Part shown: positions 29,238 through 36,181 of the stretch, piece after piece
Position numbering within the stretch: position 1 is the first letter of the stretch
Layout of the letters: each line of letters opens with the position of its first letter
NCBI GenBank assembly: GCA_036556985.1
Contig: DATBIK010000107.1
Coordinates: forward strand, 1 to 40,024
DNA from: JAPSGM01 sp036556985
GTDB taxonomy: Bacteria; Chloroflexota; Limnocylindria; QHBO01
Length of the DNA stretch: 40,024 nt
Direction: 5' to 3'
Made by a program: the position numbers and the translations under genes
The notes under the pieces: model-generated
The model's input: only the letters and a program-made list of their open reading frames with translations
Database searches by the model: none
Told to the model about the DNA's origin: nothing

Positions 29238-29967
29238 GCCCACGCTCCGCGGCGGCAGGCTGGGCCGCGAGCCATCGGTCGAGGGAGCGGAGGAGGCGCA
29301 GGCCATCGGTGCCGCCCACCTCGGCATCGGCCGCGCGCTCCGGGTGCGGCATGAGCCCGAGCACGTTGCCCGCCTCGTTCAGGATCCCGGCGATCGCCCG
29401 TGCCGACCCGTTCGGGTTCGCGTCGGGCACGACCCGCCCGTCGGCATCGGCGTAGCGCAGGACGACACGCCCACCGGCCTCGAGCGCATCGAGCACCTCG
29501 TCGTCGGCGTGGTAGCGACCCTCACCATGGCTGATCGGGAGGCGGATGACGTCGCCGGCGGCCACCTCCTCCGCGGCGAGCCAGGGCCCCGCGGCGCGCT
29601 CGACGCGGAGCCCCTGCCAGTCGCAGCGGAACTGGAGGTGGTCGTTGCGCAGCAGGACGCCGGGCAGCATCCCCGCCTCGCACAGGATCTGGAAGCCGTT
29701 GCACGACCCGAGCACCGGACCGCCGGCCGCGGCGAAGGCCTCCACCGCGCGCATGACCGGCGCGAAGCGCGCGATGGCGCCGGTGCGCAGGTGGTCGCCG
29801 TGGGCGAAGCCGCCCGGCAGGACGACGGCGTCCGCGTCACCCAGCTCCGCCTCCGCGTGCCAGACGAGGCGCGCCTCCCAGCCGAGCGCGGGCGCCGCGT
29901 CGAGGAAGTCGCGTTCGCTCCACGTCCCGGGGAAGACGACGATCGCCACGCGCGGCCCTCGGCTCAC
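29233..29967 (-). CDS. purQ: Phosphoribosylformylglycinamidine synthase subunit PurQ
   Basis: PurQ is the glutaminase subunit of PurLQS and supplies ammonia to PurL. The 244-residue protein has the class I amidotransferase nucleophile in GSCNGFQILCEAGMLPG (Cys 89), DADAVVLPGGFAHGDHLRTG for the oxyanion region, and VLGLMPHPERAAD carrying the catalytic His and Glu near the C-terminus. The GTG at 29967 was chosen because it forms a GTGA overlap with the purS stop and gives the usual start RVAIVVFPGTWSERD. The longer open frame upstream is a shadow of purS. The operon order purC-purS-purQ is typical of Gram-positive-like genomes. Confidence 0.95.
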   Translation of the reverse strand: MSRGPRVAIVVFPGTWSERDFLDAAPALGWEARLVWHAEAELGDADAVVLPGGFAHGDHLRTGAIARFAPVMRAVEAFAAAGGPVLGSCNGFQILCEAGMLPGVLLRNDHLQFRCDWQGLRVERAAGPWLAAEEVAAGDVIRLPISHGEGRYHADDEVLDALEAGGRVVLRYADADGRVVPDANPNGSARAIAGILNEAGNVLGLMPHPERAADAEVGGTDGLRLLRSLDRWLAAQPAAAERGL

Positions 29968-30245
29968 CGCGCCACCTCTGCGGGAGCGGAGTCGACCTCG
30001 GCGCGCAGCTCCCAGTCGGCGGTCTCCATCACCGGGTTGGCGAGCAGCCGGCGGCACATGTCGGCCACCGCGGCCTCGGCCGCGTCACGGTCGGCCGCCG
30101 CGAACGCGATGCGCAGCAGCTTCCCGGCACGCACGTCGTCGACCGTGTCGAAACCGAGCGCCCGCAGCCCGCCGGCGATGGTCTGGCCCTCCGGGTCGGC
30201 GATCCCCGGGCGCAGACGGACGTGGACGTCCGCCAGCCAGCGCAC
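29964..30245 (-). CDS. purS: Phosphoribosylformylglycinamidine synthase subunit PurS
   Basis: PurS is the small structural subunit that joins PurL and PurQ and helps channel ammonia. The 93 residues are the normal PurS length. They show the pattern VRLRPGIADPEGQTIAGGLR, then LGFDTVDDVRAGKLLRIAF and the ending LLANPVMETADW. The GTG start at 30245 shares one base with the purC stop (TAGTG), and its own stop overlaps the purQ GTG, so purC, purS and purQ are tightly coupled. The open frame extends far upstream but lies antisense to nothing conserved and inside purC, so the short form is chosen. Confidence 0.94.
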   Translation of the reverse strand: MRWLADVHVRLRPGIADPEGQTIAGGLRALGFDTVDDVRAGKLLRIAFAAADRDAAEAAVADMCRRLLANPVMETADWELRAEVDSAPAEVAR

Positions 30246-31144
30246 TAGACCGATGTCTCCGCGCCGCCCCACCGCTCCCCGGTGAGCAGCTCGTATGCGC
30301 GGACGTAGCGGTCCCGCGTCCCGGCGATCACCTCTGCCGGCAGCTCCGGCGCCGGCGGCTCCTTGTTCCAGCCGGTGCCGGCCACGAAGTCCCGCACGTA
30401 CTGCTTGTCGAACGATGGCGGCGAGGCGCCCGGCTCGTACAGTTCCGCGTCCCAGAACCGGCTCGAGTCCGGGGTGAGGACTTCGTCGATGACCGCCACC
30501 CGGCCGTCGATCCAGCCGAACTCGAACTTCGTGTCGGCCAGGATGAGCCCCACCTCCTCGGCCCGCTCGGCCCCGGCCCGGTACAGCGCCAGGGAGCGCT
30601 CCTCGAGCTCGCGGGCGAGCTCGGCACCGACCATCTCGGCGAGCTGCTCGCGGGTGATGTTCTCGTCGTGGCCGGACTCCGCCTTGGTGGACGGCGTGAA
30701 GATCGGCTCCGGCAGGCGATCGGCCTCGCGCAGGCCGTCGGGCAGCCGGTGGCCGCCGACCATGCCGTCGCGGCGGTACTCGGCCCAGCCCGAGCCGGCG
30801 ATGTAGCCGCGCACGATGCACTCGGCGTCGATGCGCTCCGCGCGTCGCGCGAGCGTCACGCGCCCGTCGAGCTCAGACGCGCGCGCCGACTCCGGCAAGT
30901 CGGCCGCATCGGTCGAGAGGAAGTGCGTGGGGCCGAGCGGCGCGAGGCGGCGGAACCACCAGGCGGAGAGCTGGGTGAGCAGCCGCCCCTTGTCGGGGAT
31001 CGGCTCGTCGAAGACCACGTCGAACGCCGACAGGCGGTCGGTGGCGACGAGGAGGAGTCGGTCCTCGCCAACGGCGTAGGTCTCGCGCACCTTGCCGCGG
31101 TGCACGAGCGGCAGGCCTTCGATCGAGCTGCGGGTCAGGGTCAC
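30245..31144 (-). CDS. purC: SAICAR synthase PurC
   Basis: PurC joins aspartate to CAIR with ATP to form SAICAR. The 299-residue protein carries LVHRGKVRETYAV (ATP site), DRLSAFDVVF, ECIVRGYIAGSGWAEY, FTPSTKAESGHDENIT, LADTKFEFG and DEVLTPDSSRFW. Its size fits the roughly 300-residue form of PurC rather than the 240-residue one. The GTG at 31144 overlaps the stop of the MgtC-like gene as GTGA and gives the standard N-terminus. It is followed by purS and purQ and is separated from purB by two membrane-protein genes. Confidence 0.96.
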   Translation of the reverse strand: MTLTRSSIEGLPLVHRGKVRETYAVGEDRLLLVATDRLSAFDVVFDEPIPDKGRLLTQLSAWWFRRLAPLGPTHFLSTDAADLPESARASELDGRVTLARRAERIDAECIVRGYIAGSGWAEYRRDGMVGGHRLPDGLREADRLPEPIFTPSTKAESGHDENITREQLAEMVGAELARELEERSLALYRAGAERAEEVGLILADTKFEFGWIDGRVAVIDEVLTPDSSRFWDAELYEPGASPPSFDKQYVRDFVAGTGWNKEPPAPELPAEVIAGTRDRYVRAYELLTGERWGGAETSV

Positions 31145-31662
31145 GGGAGCAGGTCCTCCGAGCGGCCGTCGTCGACGTCCGGGTGCTTGGTGGGTGGCTG
31201 GGTCTTGCCCTCCGGCGGGAGGTTGAGGCGGCGGGTGGCGAAGGCCTCGATGCGGTCGAGCACGGCCAGCACGACGAGGATGAGGATCGTCCCGACCACC
31301 GCCATGACGATGAGCCCCGCCCCTGCAGCCGTGCCAATCGCCGCCACCGACCACAACGAGGCAGCGGTCGTCAGCCCGCGGATGTTGCCGCGGTGCTGGA
31401 GGATCGTCCCCGCCCCGATGAAGCCGATGCCCGACACGATCTGCGCCGCGATGCGGGTGGGATCCACCATCGGCCCGCTGAATCCGTAGGCCGAGACGAT
31501 CGTGAACAGCGCCGCGCCGAGCGCGACCAGGCTGTGGGTCCGGAAGCCGGCCGGCTGGCGATGGAGCTCGCGCTCGAACCCGATGATCGCGCCGAGGATG
31601 AGGCCGGCCGTCAGGCGGACGGCGAGCTCGAACTGGAGCCCGATGCTGAGTTCTGGGTTCAA
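31141..31662 (-). CDS. MgtC/SapB-family membrane protein
   Basis: This 173-residue protein matches the short SapB-like form of the MgtC family: ILGAIIGFERELHRQPAGFR, THSLVALGAALFTIVSAYG, IVSGIGFIGAGTILQHRGN and IRGLTTAASLWSVAAIGTA, with four to five membrane helices and without the C-terminal soluble domain of full MgtC. MgtC proteins affect magnesium and ATP homeostasis and virulence in other bacteria; the activity here is unknown. The start appears to be TTG at 31662, forming a TTGA overlap with the preceding stop and giving the expected N-terminus, with GGAGG about 13 bases upstream. Its stop overlaps the purC GTG. Coupling to purC on one side and a purB-linked gene on the other is unusual. 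Confidence 0.88.
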   Translation of the reverse strand: MNPELSIGLQFELAVRLTAGLILGAIIGFERELHRQPAGFRTHSLVALGAALFTIVSAYGFSGPMVDPTRIAAQIVSGIGFIGAGTILQHRGNIRGLTTAASLWSVAAIGTAAGAGLIVMAVVGTILILVVLAVLDRIEAFATRRLNLPPEGKTQPPTKHPDVDDGRSEDLLP

Positions 31663-32537
31663 CGTCGCTCGCCTGCCTCCTCCTCCAGCAGCCACCAGGC
31701 GGAGATGAACGCGTGGAGCGCCCCACCGACCAGGAGCAGGATCAGCCAGATCGCCACGAAGCCTACCAGCAGGACGAGGCCCTGCGGGCGGGCGAGCAGC
31801 CCGGGCCCGAAGGAGTCCGCGACCGCGTCCCACAGGCTGCGCAGCAGGGACCACGATCCGACGACGAGGAGCGCGTCCTTCGTCCAGCCCACTGCCGCCA
31901 CGCCGAGCCAGCGTGCCGGCGCGCGGGCGAGGTCGCCCGCAGCGGCGCGCAGTCCGGGGCCGAGCCGGTCGGCGGATGCCGCGAGCGTCTCCCGCAGCAG
32001 CCGCCCGCCGATGGCCTGCGCCAGCAGGAGCGCGCCGCCCACCGCCACGAGCTGCGGGAGGAGGGCCGCCGCCAGGCGTGGGATGACCGTGGCATCGGGG
32101 CCGGGCGCGGTGTAGACGGCCGGGGCGCTCACGGCCGCGCCGAGGAGGAGCCAGGCCGCCGCCAGGGCCACGGGGACGGTCGCGAGGAGCATCACGGACA
32201 GCCCGGCGAGCGACGCCTCGCCCGCCCCGGGGCCGTCGCGAACGGGCCGGAGGCCGCGCGCCATGGCGGTCTCGCCGGCAACGGCCAGGTAGGCGAGCAG
32301 CAGGAAGCCGCCGACTGCCGCGGCCGCCAACGCAACGACGTTCGCCGGGTAGCTGCCGGAGCTGTAGAGGGATACCGCCAGGTCGGCGACGTCGCCCACG
32401 TCGGGCGGCGCCACGGCGAGGAGGAGCGGCAGCCAGCCGGCATACGCGAGCCACGCGAGCGCGCCCGCCGGCCACAGGTCCGACCGCTCGCTGGCGATGG
32501 CGGCGGCCGCGGCACCACGCCGCAGCCAGGCCGTCAC
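31659..32537 (-). CDS. Unknown six-helix membrane protein in the purine operon
   Basis: The family is not recognised. The 292-residue protein is Ala/Leu-rich with about six predicted membrane helices, the last one followed by the short charged tail EEEAGERR. A conserved-looking patch WTKDALLVVGSWSLL precedes the final helix. The GTG at 32537 overlaps the purB stop as GTGA, and the stop overlaps the TTG of the MgtC-like gene, so it is translated between purB and the MgtC-like protein. The longer frame upstream lies in purB and is a shadow. No transporter signature can be named with confidence. Confidence 0.78.
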   Translation of the reverse strand: MTAWLRRGAAAAAIASERSDLWPAGALAWLAYAGWLPLLLAVAPPDVGDVADLAVSLYSSGSYPANVVALAAAAVGGFLLLAYLAVAGETAMARGLRPVRDGPGAGEASLAGLSVMLLATVPVALAAAWLLLGAAVSAPAVYTAPGPDATVIPRLAAALLPQLVAVGGALLLAQAIGGRLLRETLAASADRLGPGLRAAAGDLARAPARWLGVAAVGWTKDALLVVGSWSLLRSLWDAVADSFGPGLLARPQGLVLLVGFVAIWLILLLVGGALHAFISAWWLLEEEAGERR

Positions 32538-33844
32538 TCGAGCGCCCCCTCGAGGCCGAGGGCCCGGTACGTCTCGTCGATCCCGGCCAGGTGGTGCTCG
32601 AGGTCCATCGCCCGCTCGATCTCCGCAGCCGACAGCCAGCGTCCCACCTCCGGGTCGGCATTCAGCTCGTCGCGGAACGAGGAGGCGCCGCTCCATGAGC
32701 GTTTCGCAGCGCCCTGCACGAGCCGGTACGCCTCCTGGCGATCGGCGCCCTTGGCCACCATGGCCAGCAGGAGCGCCTCGGAGTACACCATGCCGCCGCT
32801 CGCCTCCAGGTTCGCGGCCATGCGATCGGGATCGAGCTCGAGCCCGTCGAGGATGGTGGCCGTCGTGCGCGTCGCGTAGGCAGCGACCCCGAACGCGCGC
32901 TCGAAGACGAAGCGCTCCGCCGACGAGTGGCTGATGTCGCGCTCGTGCCAGAGCGCCATGTTCTCGAGCGCCACGAGCGCGTCTGCCCGCAGGAGGCGGG
33001 CGAGGCCCGCCACCCGCTCGGCGAGCACCGGGTTGCGCTTGTGTGGCATCGCGCTGCTCCCCTGCTGCCCGGCGCCGAATGGCTCGAACGCCTCGGCCAC
33101 CTCGGTGCGCTGGAGATGCCGCACCTCGGTCGTGATCCGCTCCAGGGTGCCGCCCAGGATCGCCAGGGCACCGATGAGCTCCGCGTGCCGGTCCCGGCTC
33201 ACCACCTGGGTGGCCGCGGGGTCGGGACGCAGCCCGAGCGCCTCGCACACGTGCCGCTCGACCGCCGCGCTCACGTTGGCGTGCGTGCCGACCGCGCCGG
33301 AGATCTTGCCGACCGCGATCCCGTCGCGCGCCCGCGCCAGCCGCTCGGCGTCGCGGCCGAGCTCGGCATACCATCCCGCCGCCTTGAAGCCGAAGGTGAT
33401 CGGCTCGGCATGGATCCCGTGGCTGCGCCCGACCATCGGGGTGGACCGATGCCGGAGCGCGAGGTGGCGCGCCACCTCGACCAGCCGTGCGAGCTCCGCC
33501 TCGACGACCATCGCCGCGTCGCGCAGCGTCACCGCCGTCGCCGTGTCGAGCACGTCGGAGCTCGTGAGGCCGAAGTGCAGCCACCGTCCCTCCGGTCCGA
33601 GCCGTTCGGTCACCGAACGCAGGAAGGCGATGACGTCGTGCTGCGACTCGCGCTCGATCTGGCGGGCCCGCTCCGCGTCCACCTCGGTCGCCGCCGCCCG
33701 GATCCGCTCCCAGTCCCCGGTGGGGACGACCCCGGCGGCGTGCAGCGCCTCCACCGCGAGGAGCTCGATCCGCAGCCACAGGTCCAGCTTGCGCCGCTCG
33801 CCGAACAGGTCGCGCAGCTCGGGAAGGGCGTAGCGGTCGATCAC
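32534..33844 (-). CDS. purB: Adenylosuccinate lyase PurB
   Basis: PurB removes fumarate from SAICAR and from adenylosuccinate, acting in both IMP and AMP synthesis. The 436 residues show HFGLTSSDVLDTA, PMVGRSHGIHAEPITFG with catalytic His, the fumarase/lyase signature GSSAMPHKRNP in the flexible catalytic loop, and NMALWHERDISHSSAERF. The start is GTG at 33844, with TAGACT six bases upstream and no usable Shine-Dalgarno spacing. It heads the unit purB, two membrane genes, purC, purS, purQ, two zinc-ribbon genes and purL. Confidence 0.96.
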   Translation of the reverse strand: MIDRYALPELRDLFGERRKLDLWLRIELLAVEALHAAGVVPTGDWERIRAAATEVDAERARQIERESQHDVIAFLRSVTERLGPEGRWLHFGLTSSDVLDTATAVTLRDAAMVVEAELARLVEVARHLALRHRSTPMVGRSHGIHAEPITFGFKAAGWYAELGRDAERLARARDGIAVGKISGAVGTHANVSAAVERHVCEALGLRPDPAATQVVSRDRHAELIGALAILGGTLERITTEVRHLQRTEVAEAFEPFGAGQQGSSAMPHKRNPVLAERVAGLARLLRADALVALENMALWHERDISHSSAERFVFERAFGVAAYATRTTATILDGLELDPDRMAANLEASGGMVYSEALLLAMVAKGADRQEAYRLVQGAAKRSWSGASSFRDELNADPEVGRWLSAAEIERAMDLEHHLAGIDETYRALGLEGALE

Positions 33845-33850
33845 GCTCCC

Positions 33851-33856
33851 AGTCTA
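33851..33856 (-). promoter_or_regulatory. Candidate -10 box of the purB operon
   Basis: TAGACT on the minus strand ends six bases before the purB GTG. GGGAG between them is too close to the start to work as a Shine-Dalgarno, so a leaderless message is likely. The -35 zone has no clear TTGACA match. Confidence 0.48.
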
Positions 33857-33869
33857 GGACGATCGCCCG

Positions 33870-33898
33870 TTGACGCCGGCGCGCCCCTGGCAGAGGAT
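33870..33898 (+). promoter_or_regulatory. Candidate promoter of the eight-helix membrane gene
   Basis: TTGACG (33870-33875) and GAGGAT (33893-33898) are separated by 17 bases, and the -10 ends six bases before the GTG at 33905. GAGGAT also contains AGAGGA, which could act instead as a Shine-Dalgarno seven bases from the start. The two readings cannot be separated by eye. Confidence 0.4.
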
Positions 33899-33904
33899 GC
33901 GCGC

Positions 33905-34783
33905 GTGACGCTCCGTGCCGACGCCGCGGCGGGATCCACCCGTCTGCCGCGCGTCACCATCCTGCTGCTGGCGGGCGCCGTCGTGCACGTCGTCGTCTCC
34001 GTCGTGGCGCGGGCGGCGGTGCAGGTCATCGCCGACCTCTCGCCGGCGGCGATGGTGAGCTACGCGCTCGGGGCCATGCCGCTCGTCCTCGCCGCCGCCA
34101 TCCTTGCGGGGCGCGACCGCTGGCCCTCGGGGCGGGGCTGGCTCGCCGCCGGCGCGGTCGCGTACGTCGTCGCCGCCGCGCTCGACATCGTGCTGTGGCT
34201 GACGCTGGCCACCATCTCGCCGGCCGTTCCCGGCGAGCCGTACCAGACCTTCGCCACGGTGCGCGGCGCCCTGTGGCTCGCTGCCAGCTTCGCCGCGCCG
34301 CTGCTGGCGGCGACCGGCCTGTGGCGCGAGGGCAATCCATCGGTCGGCGCCGCCCCGCCCGCGGCGCGCTGGCTCGCCGTCGCCCTGGGGGCGCTCGTCC
34401 TCGTGTTTGCCGTGGTTCCCCTCATCGGGTCGTTCGGCAGTCCACGGTCGTTCACGACGTTCCTGGCCGACCAACCGGTCCTGCTGGCCCTGACGGTGCT
34501 CGTGCTCTTCACGCCGATGGCGCTCGCCGTCCTCGGCCTGGCCGCGGTGCGCGCCGTCCCGCGCCGCTACGTCCTGCCCGAGGCCCTCGTCGCCGTGGGA
34601 TCGTTCGCCGCTGCGATCGGTTCCGCCGCCATGTCGGCCGTCTCGACGGTGCTCGGCGACGCCGCCTGGCAGGGGCTGGTAGGACCCGCGGTCGTTACCT
34701 CGCAGGCGGTCGCGCTTGCCGGCCTGGCGCTCGTCGCGCTCGGGTTCTTCACGGCCCGGATATCGGCCCCCGGAGAGCGCTGA
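33905..34783 (+). CDS. Unknown eight-helix membrane protein
   Basis: The family is not recognised. The 292-residue protein is strongly hydrophobic with about eight predicted membrane helices separated by short loops and no obvious cofactor or catalytic motif. The second loop carries RDRWPSGRGW and the middle loop WREGNPSVG. The GTG at 33905 is chosen because it follows AGAGGA at good distance and starts just before the first helix; codons further upstream belong to the purB antisense strand. It is divergent from purB and shares its 60-base intergenic region. The coding assignment rests on the consistent membrane topology and on the gene filling the gap between purB and the next promoter. Confidence 0.75.
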   Translation: MTLRADAAAGSTRLPRVTILLLAGAVVHVVVSVVARAAVQVIADLSPAAMVSYALGAMPLVLAAAILAGRDRWPSGRGWLAAGAVAYVVAAALDIVLWLTLATISPAVPGEPYQTFATVRGALWLAASFAAPLLAATGLWREGNPSVGAAPPAARWLAVALGALVLVFAVVPLIGSFGSPRSFTTFLADQPVLLALTVLVLFTPMALAVLGLAAVRAVPRRYVLPEALVAVGSFAAAIGSAAMSAVSTVLGDAAWQGLVGPAVVTSQAVALAGLALVALGFFTARISAPGER

Positions 34784-34790
34784 GCGGGGA

Positions 34791-34820
34791 TTGCCCCGGC
34801 CGGCTGAGCCGGCGTATGCT
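34791..34820 (+). promoter_or_regulatory. Promoter with a palindromic spacer
   Basis: TTGCCC (34791-34796) and TATGCT (34815-34820) are 18 bases apart. The spacer contains the perfect inverted repeat GCCGGC-TGA-GCCGGC (34799-34813), either an operator between the promoter boxes or a weak hairpin ending the upstream gene. About 158 bases of leader precede the next gene's start; no known riboswitch class was recognised in it. Confidence 0.5.
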
Positions 34821-34984
34821 CACGGACCGCGCCCACCCGCGCGCAACCCTCGTCCGGCGCCCACGCCGCCGGCTCGACGAGGGCAAAGGGGACGTCCGCC
34901 TCGGGTGTGCAGGTCACCGGGCCTTTTCCGGCGATCGTCGCGCAGCGTGGGTGCCGTCGAGCGCCGATGAAAGGGAACGCACAC

Positions 34985-35656
34985 GTGACCGAGCAGAAGA
35001 CCCTGAAGCGTCGCGTCCGCGCGCGCATGGGCAAGACCGGCGAGCGCTACACCACCGCCCGCCTGCACCTCCTGTCGACCGATGCCGGGGCCGATCCGGC
35101 GCGCATCGTCCCGCCGCCGGGGATGACCTCCGACGCCAGCCTGAAGGGCACCACCGGCCGGACCTGGGCCGAGTGGATCGCGATGCTCGACGCCTGGGGC
35201 GCGGAGGCGAAGCCGCATCGCGACATCGCGCGATGGCTGAACCGCGAGCGGGGCGTCGAAGGCTGGTGGTCGCAGCAGATCACCGTCGGTTACGAGATCG
35301 CCATCGGCCGGCGCGTGGTCGGCCAGCGCAGCGACGGCCGCTTCTCGGCGACTGCGACCCGCACGATGGCCGCGCCGGTCGAGGAGGTCATGGACGCCGT
35401 GCTCGACGAGCACCGCCGCGGCGAGTGGCTGCCCGACGCACCGCTGACTCCACGGAGATCGACTGCCGAGCGCACCGCGCGCTTCGACTGGGACGACGGC
35501 GCCAGCCGGGTCGTGTTCTGGTTCGAGGCCCTCGGCGAGGGGAAGAGCCGCCTGGCGATGGAGCACGAGCTCCTCGCCGGCAAGGAGGAGACGGATCGGA
35601 TGAAGGCCTACTGGCGGTCGGCGCTGCTGCGGCTGCGCGACCTCGTCGCGGGCTGA
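34985..35656 (+). CDS. DUF4287-like protein with SRPBCC-type C-terminal domain
   Basis: The 223-residue protein starts with a basic segment (KTLKRRVRARMGKTGERYTT). A DUF4287-like domain of about 70 residues follows (GRTWAEWIAMLDAWGAEAKP, then RGVEGWWSQQITVGYE). The C-terminal half has the layout of a START/SRPBCC lipid- or ligand-binding fold (SATATRTMAAPVEEVMDAVL, WFEALGEGKSRLAMEHELL). DUF4287 has no known function, and the SRPBCC assignment is from pattern only. The GTG at 34985 is preferred because AGGGA lies eight bases upstream; an in-frame ATG at 34967 would add six residues. It is transcribed alone toward purE, whose stop lies four bases beyond its own. Confidence 0.78.
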   Translation: MTEQKTLKRRVRARMGKTGERYTTARLHLLSTDAGADPARIVPPPGMTSDASLKGTTGRTWAEWIAMLDAWGAEAKPHRDIARWLNRERGVEGWWSQQITVGYEIAIGRRVVGQRSDGRFSATATRTMAAPVEEVMDAVLDEHRRGEWLPDAPLTPRRSTAERTARFDWDDGASRVVFWFEALGEGKSRLAMEHELLAGKEETDRMKAYWRSALLRLRDLVAG

Positions 35657-35660
35657 CCGC

Positions 35661-36155
35661 TCAGGCGCGGGGGTCGACGCCGATGTCGGCTCCCGCCGCC
35701 TGCTCCGTGCGGAACGCCTCGACCCGCTCCGCCACCGCCGGGTCGCCGATGGCCAGGATGCGCGCCGCCAGGTGCGCGGCGTTCTTCGCCCCGGGCGAGC
35801 CGATCGCCACCGACGCAACCGGCACGCCGGGTGGCATCTGCACGATCGCGTACAGCGCGTCGGCGCCGCCCAGCGACCCGCCGTCGAGGGGCACGCCGAT
35901 GACCGGCCGCGCCGTGATGCTGGCGAGCACGCCCGGCAGGTGGGCGGCCAGCCCGGCCGCGCCGATGAAGACCTGGACGCCGCGCTCCTCCGCTTCGCGC
36001 ACGTACGCGTGCAGGGCGTCGGGCTGCCGGTGCGCGCTGATGACCGACGCCTCCCATCCGATCCCGTAGCTGTCGAGCACGTCGAAGCAGCCCTTCAGGG
36101 TCGGCAGGTCGGAACGAGAGCCGCTGATGACGGCGACAGCTGGCGAGTCGGGCAT
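35661..36155 (-). CDS. purE: N5-carboxyaminoimidazole ribonucleotide mutase / AIR carboxylase PurE
   Basis: The 164-residue protein is a class I-like PurE, which moves the carboxyl group to C4 of the imidazole to give CAIR. SGSRSDLPTLKGCFDVL forms the phosphate loop, SAHRQPDAL replaces the common AHRTPD, GAAGLAAHLPGV replaces GAGGAAHLPGM, and LYAIVQMPPGVPVASVAIG is conserved. purK, usually adjacent to purE, is not in the window, so whether it uses N5-CAIR or AIR plus CO2 directly is open. The ATG at 36155 gives the expected start; TATCCT lies nine bases upstream and no Shine-Dalgarno is seen. The open frame above it is not conserved. Confidence 0.93.
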   Translation of the reverse strand: MPDSPAVAVISGSRSDLPTLKGCFDVLDSYGIGWEASVISAHRQPDALHAYVREAEERGVQVFIGAAGLAAHLPGVLASITARPVIGVPLDGGSLGGADALYAIVQMPPGVPVASVAIGSPGAKNAAHLAARILAIGDPAVAERVEAFRTEQAAGADIGVDPRA

Positions 36156-36164
36156 CGGTCGGGA

Positions 36165-36170
36165 AGGATA
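36165..36170 (-). promoter_or_regulatory. Candidate -10 box of purE
   Basis: TATCCT on the minus strand lies nine bases before the purE ATG in the 26-base gap behind the LLM oxidoreductase gene. The implied leader is at most three bases. purE could equally be read through from the upstream gene. Confidence 0.38.
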
Positions 36171-36181
36171 GCGGCTCGGGC

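Noticed and set aside
34860..34935. Leader segment with GAGGGCAAAGGGGACG resembling part of a c-di-GMP-I riboswitch
   Set aside because: The conserved GACGCAAAGCC core and the tetraloop/receptor arrangement are missing; the resemblance is short and GC-driven.
34195..36069. Rightward 624-codon frame overlapping the membrane protein, the DUF4287-like gene and purE
   Set aside because: Arg/Pro-rich translation without motifs; three better-supported genes explain the same DNA.
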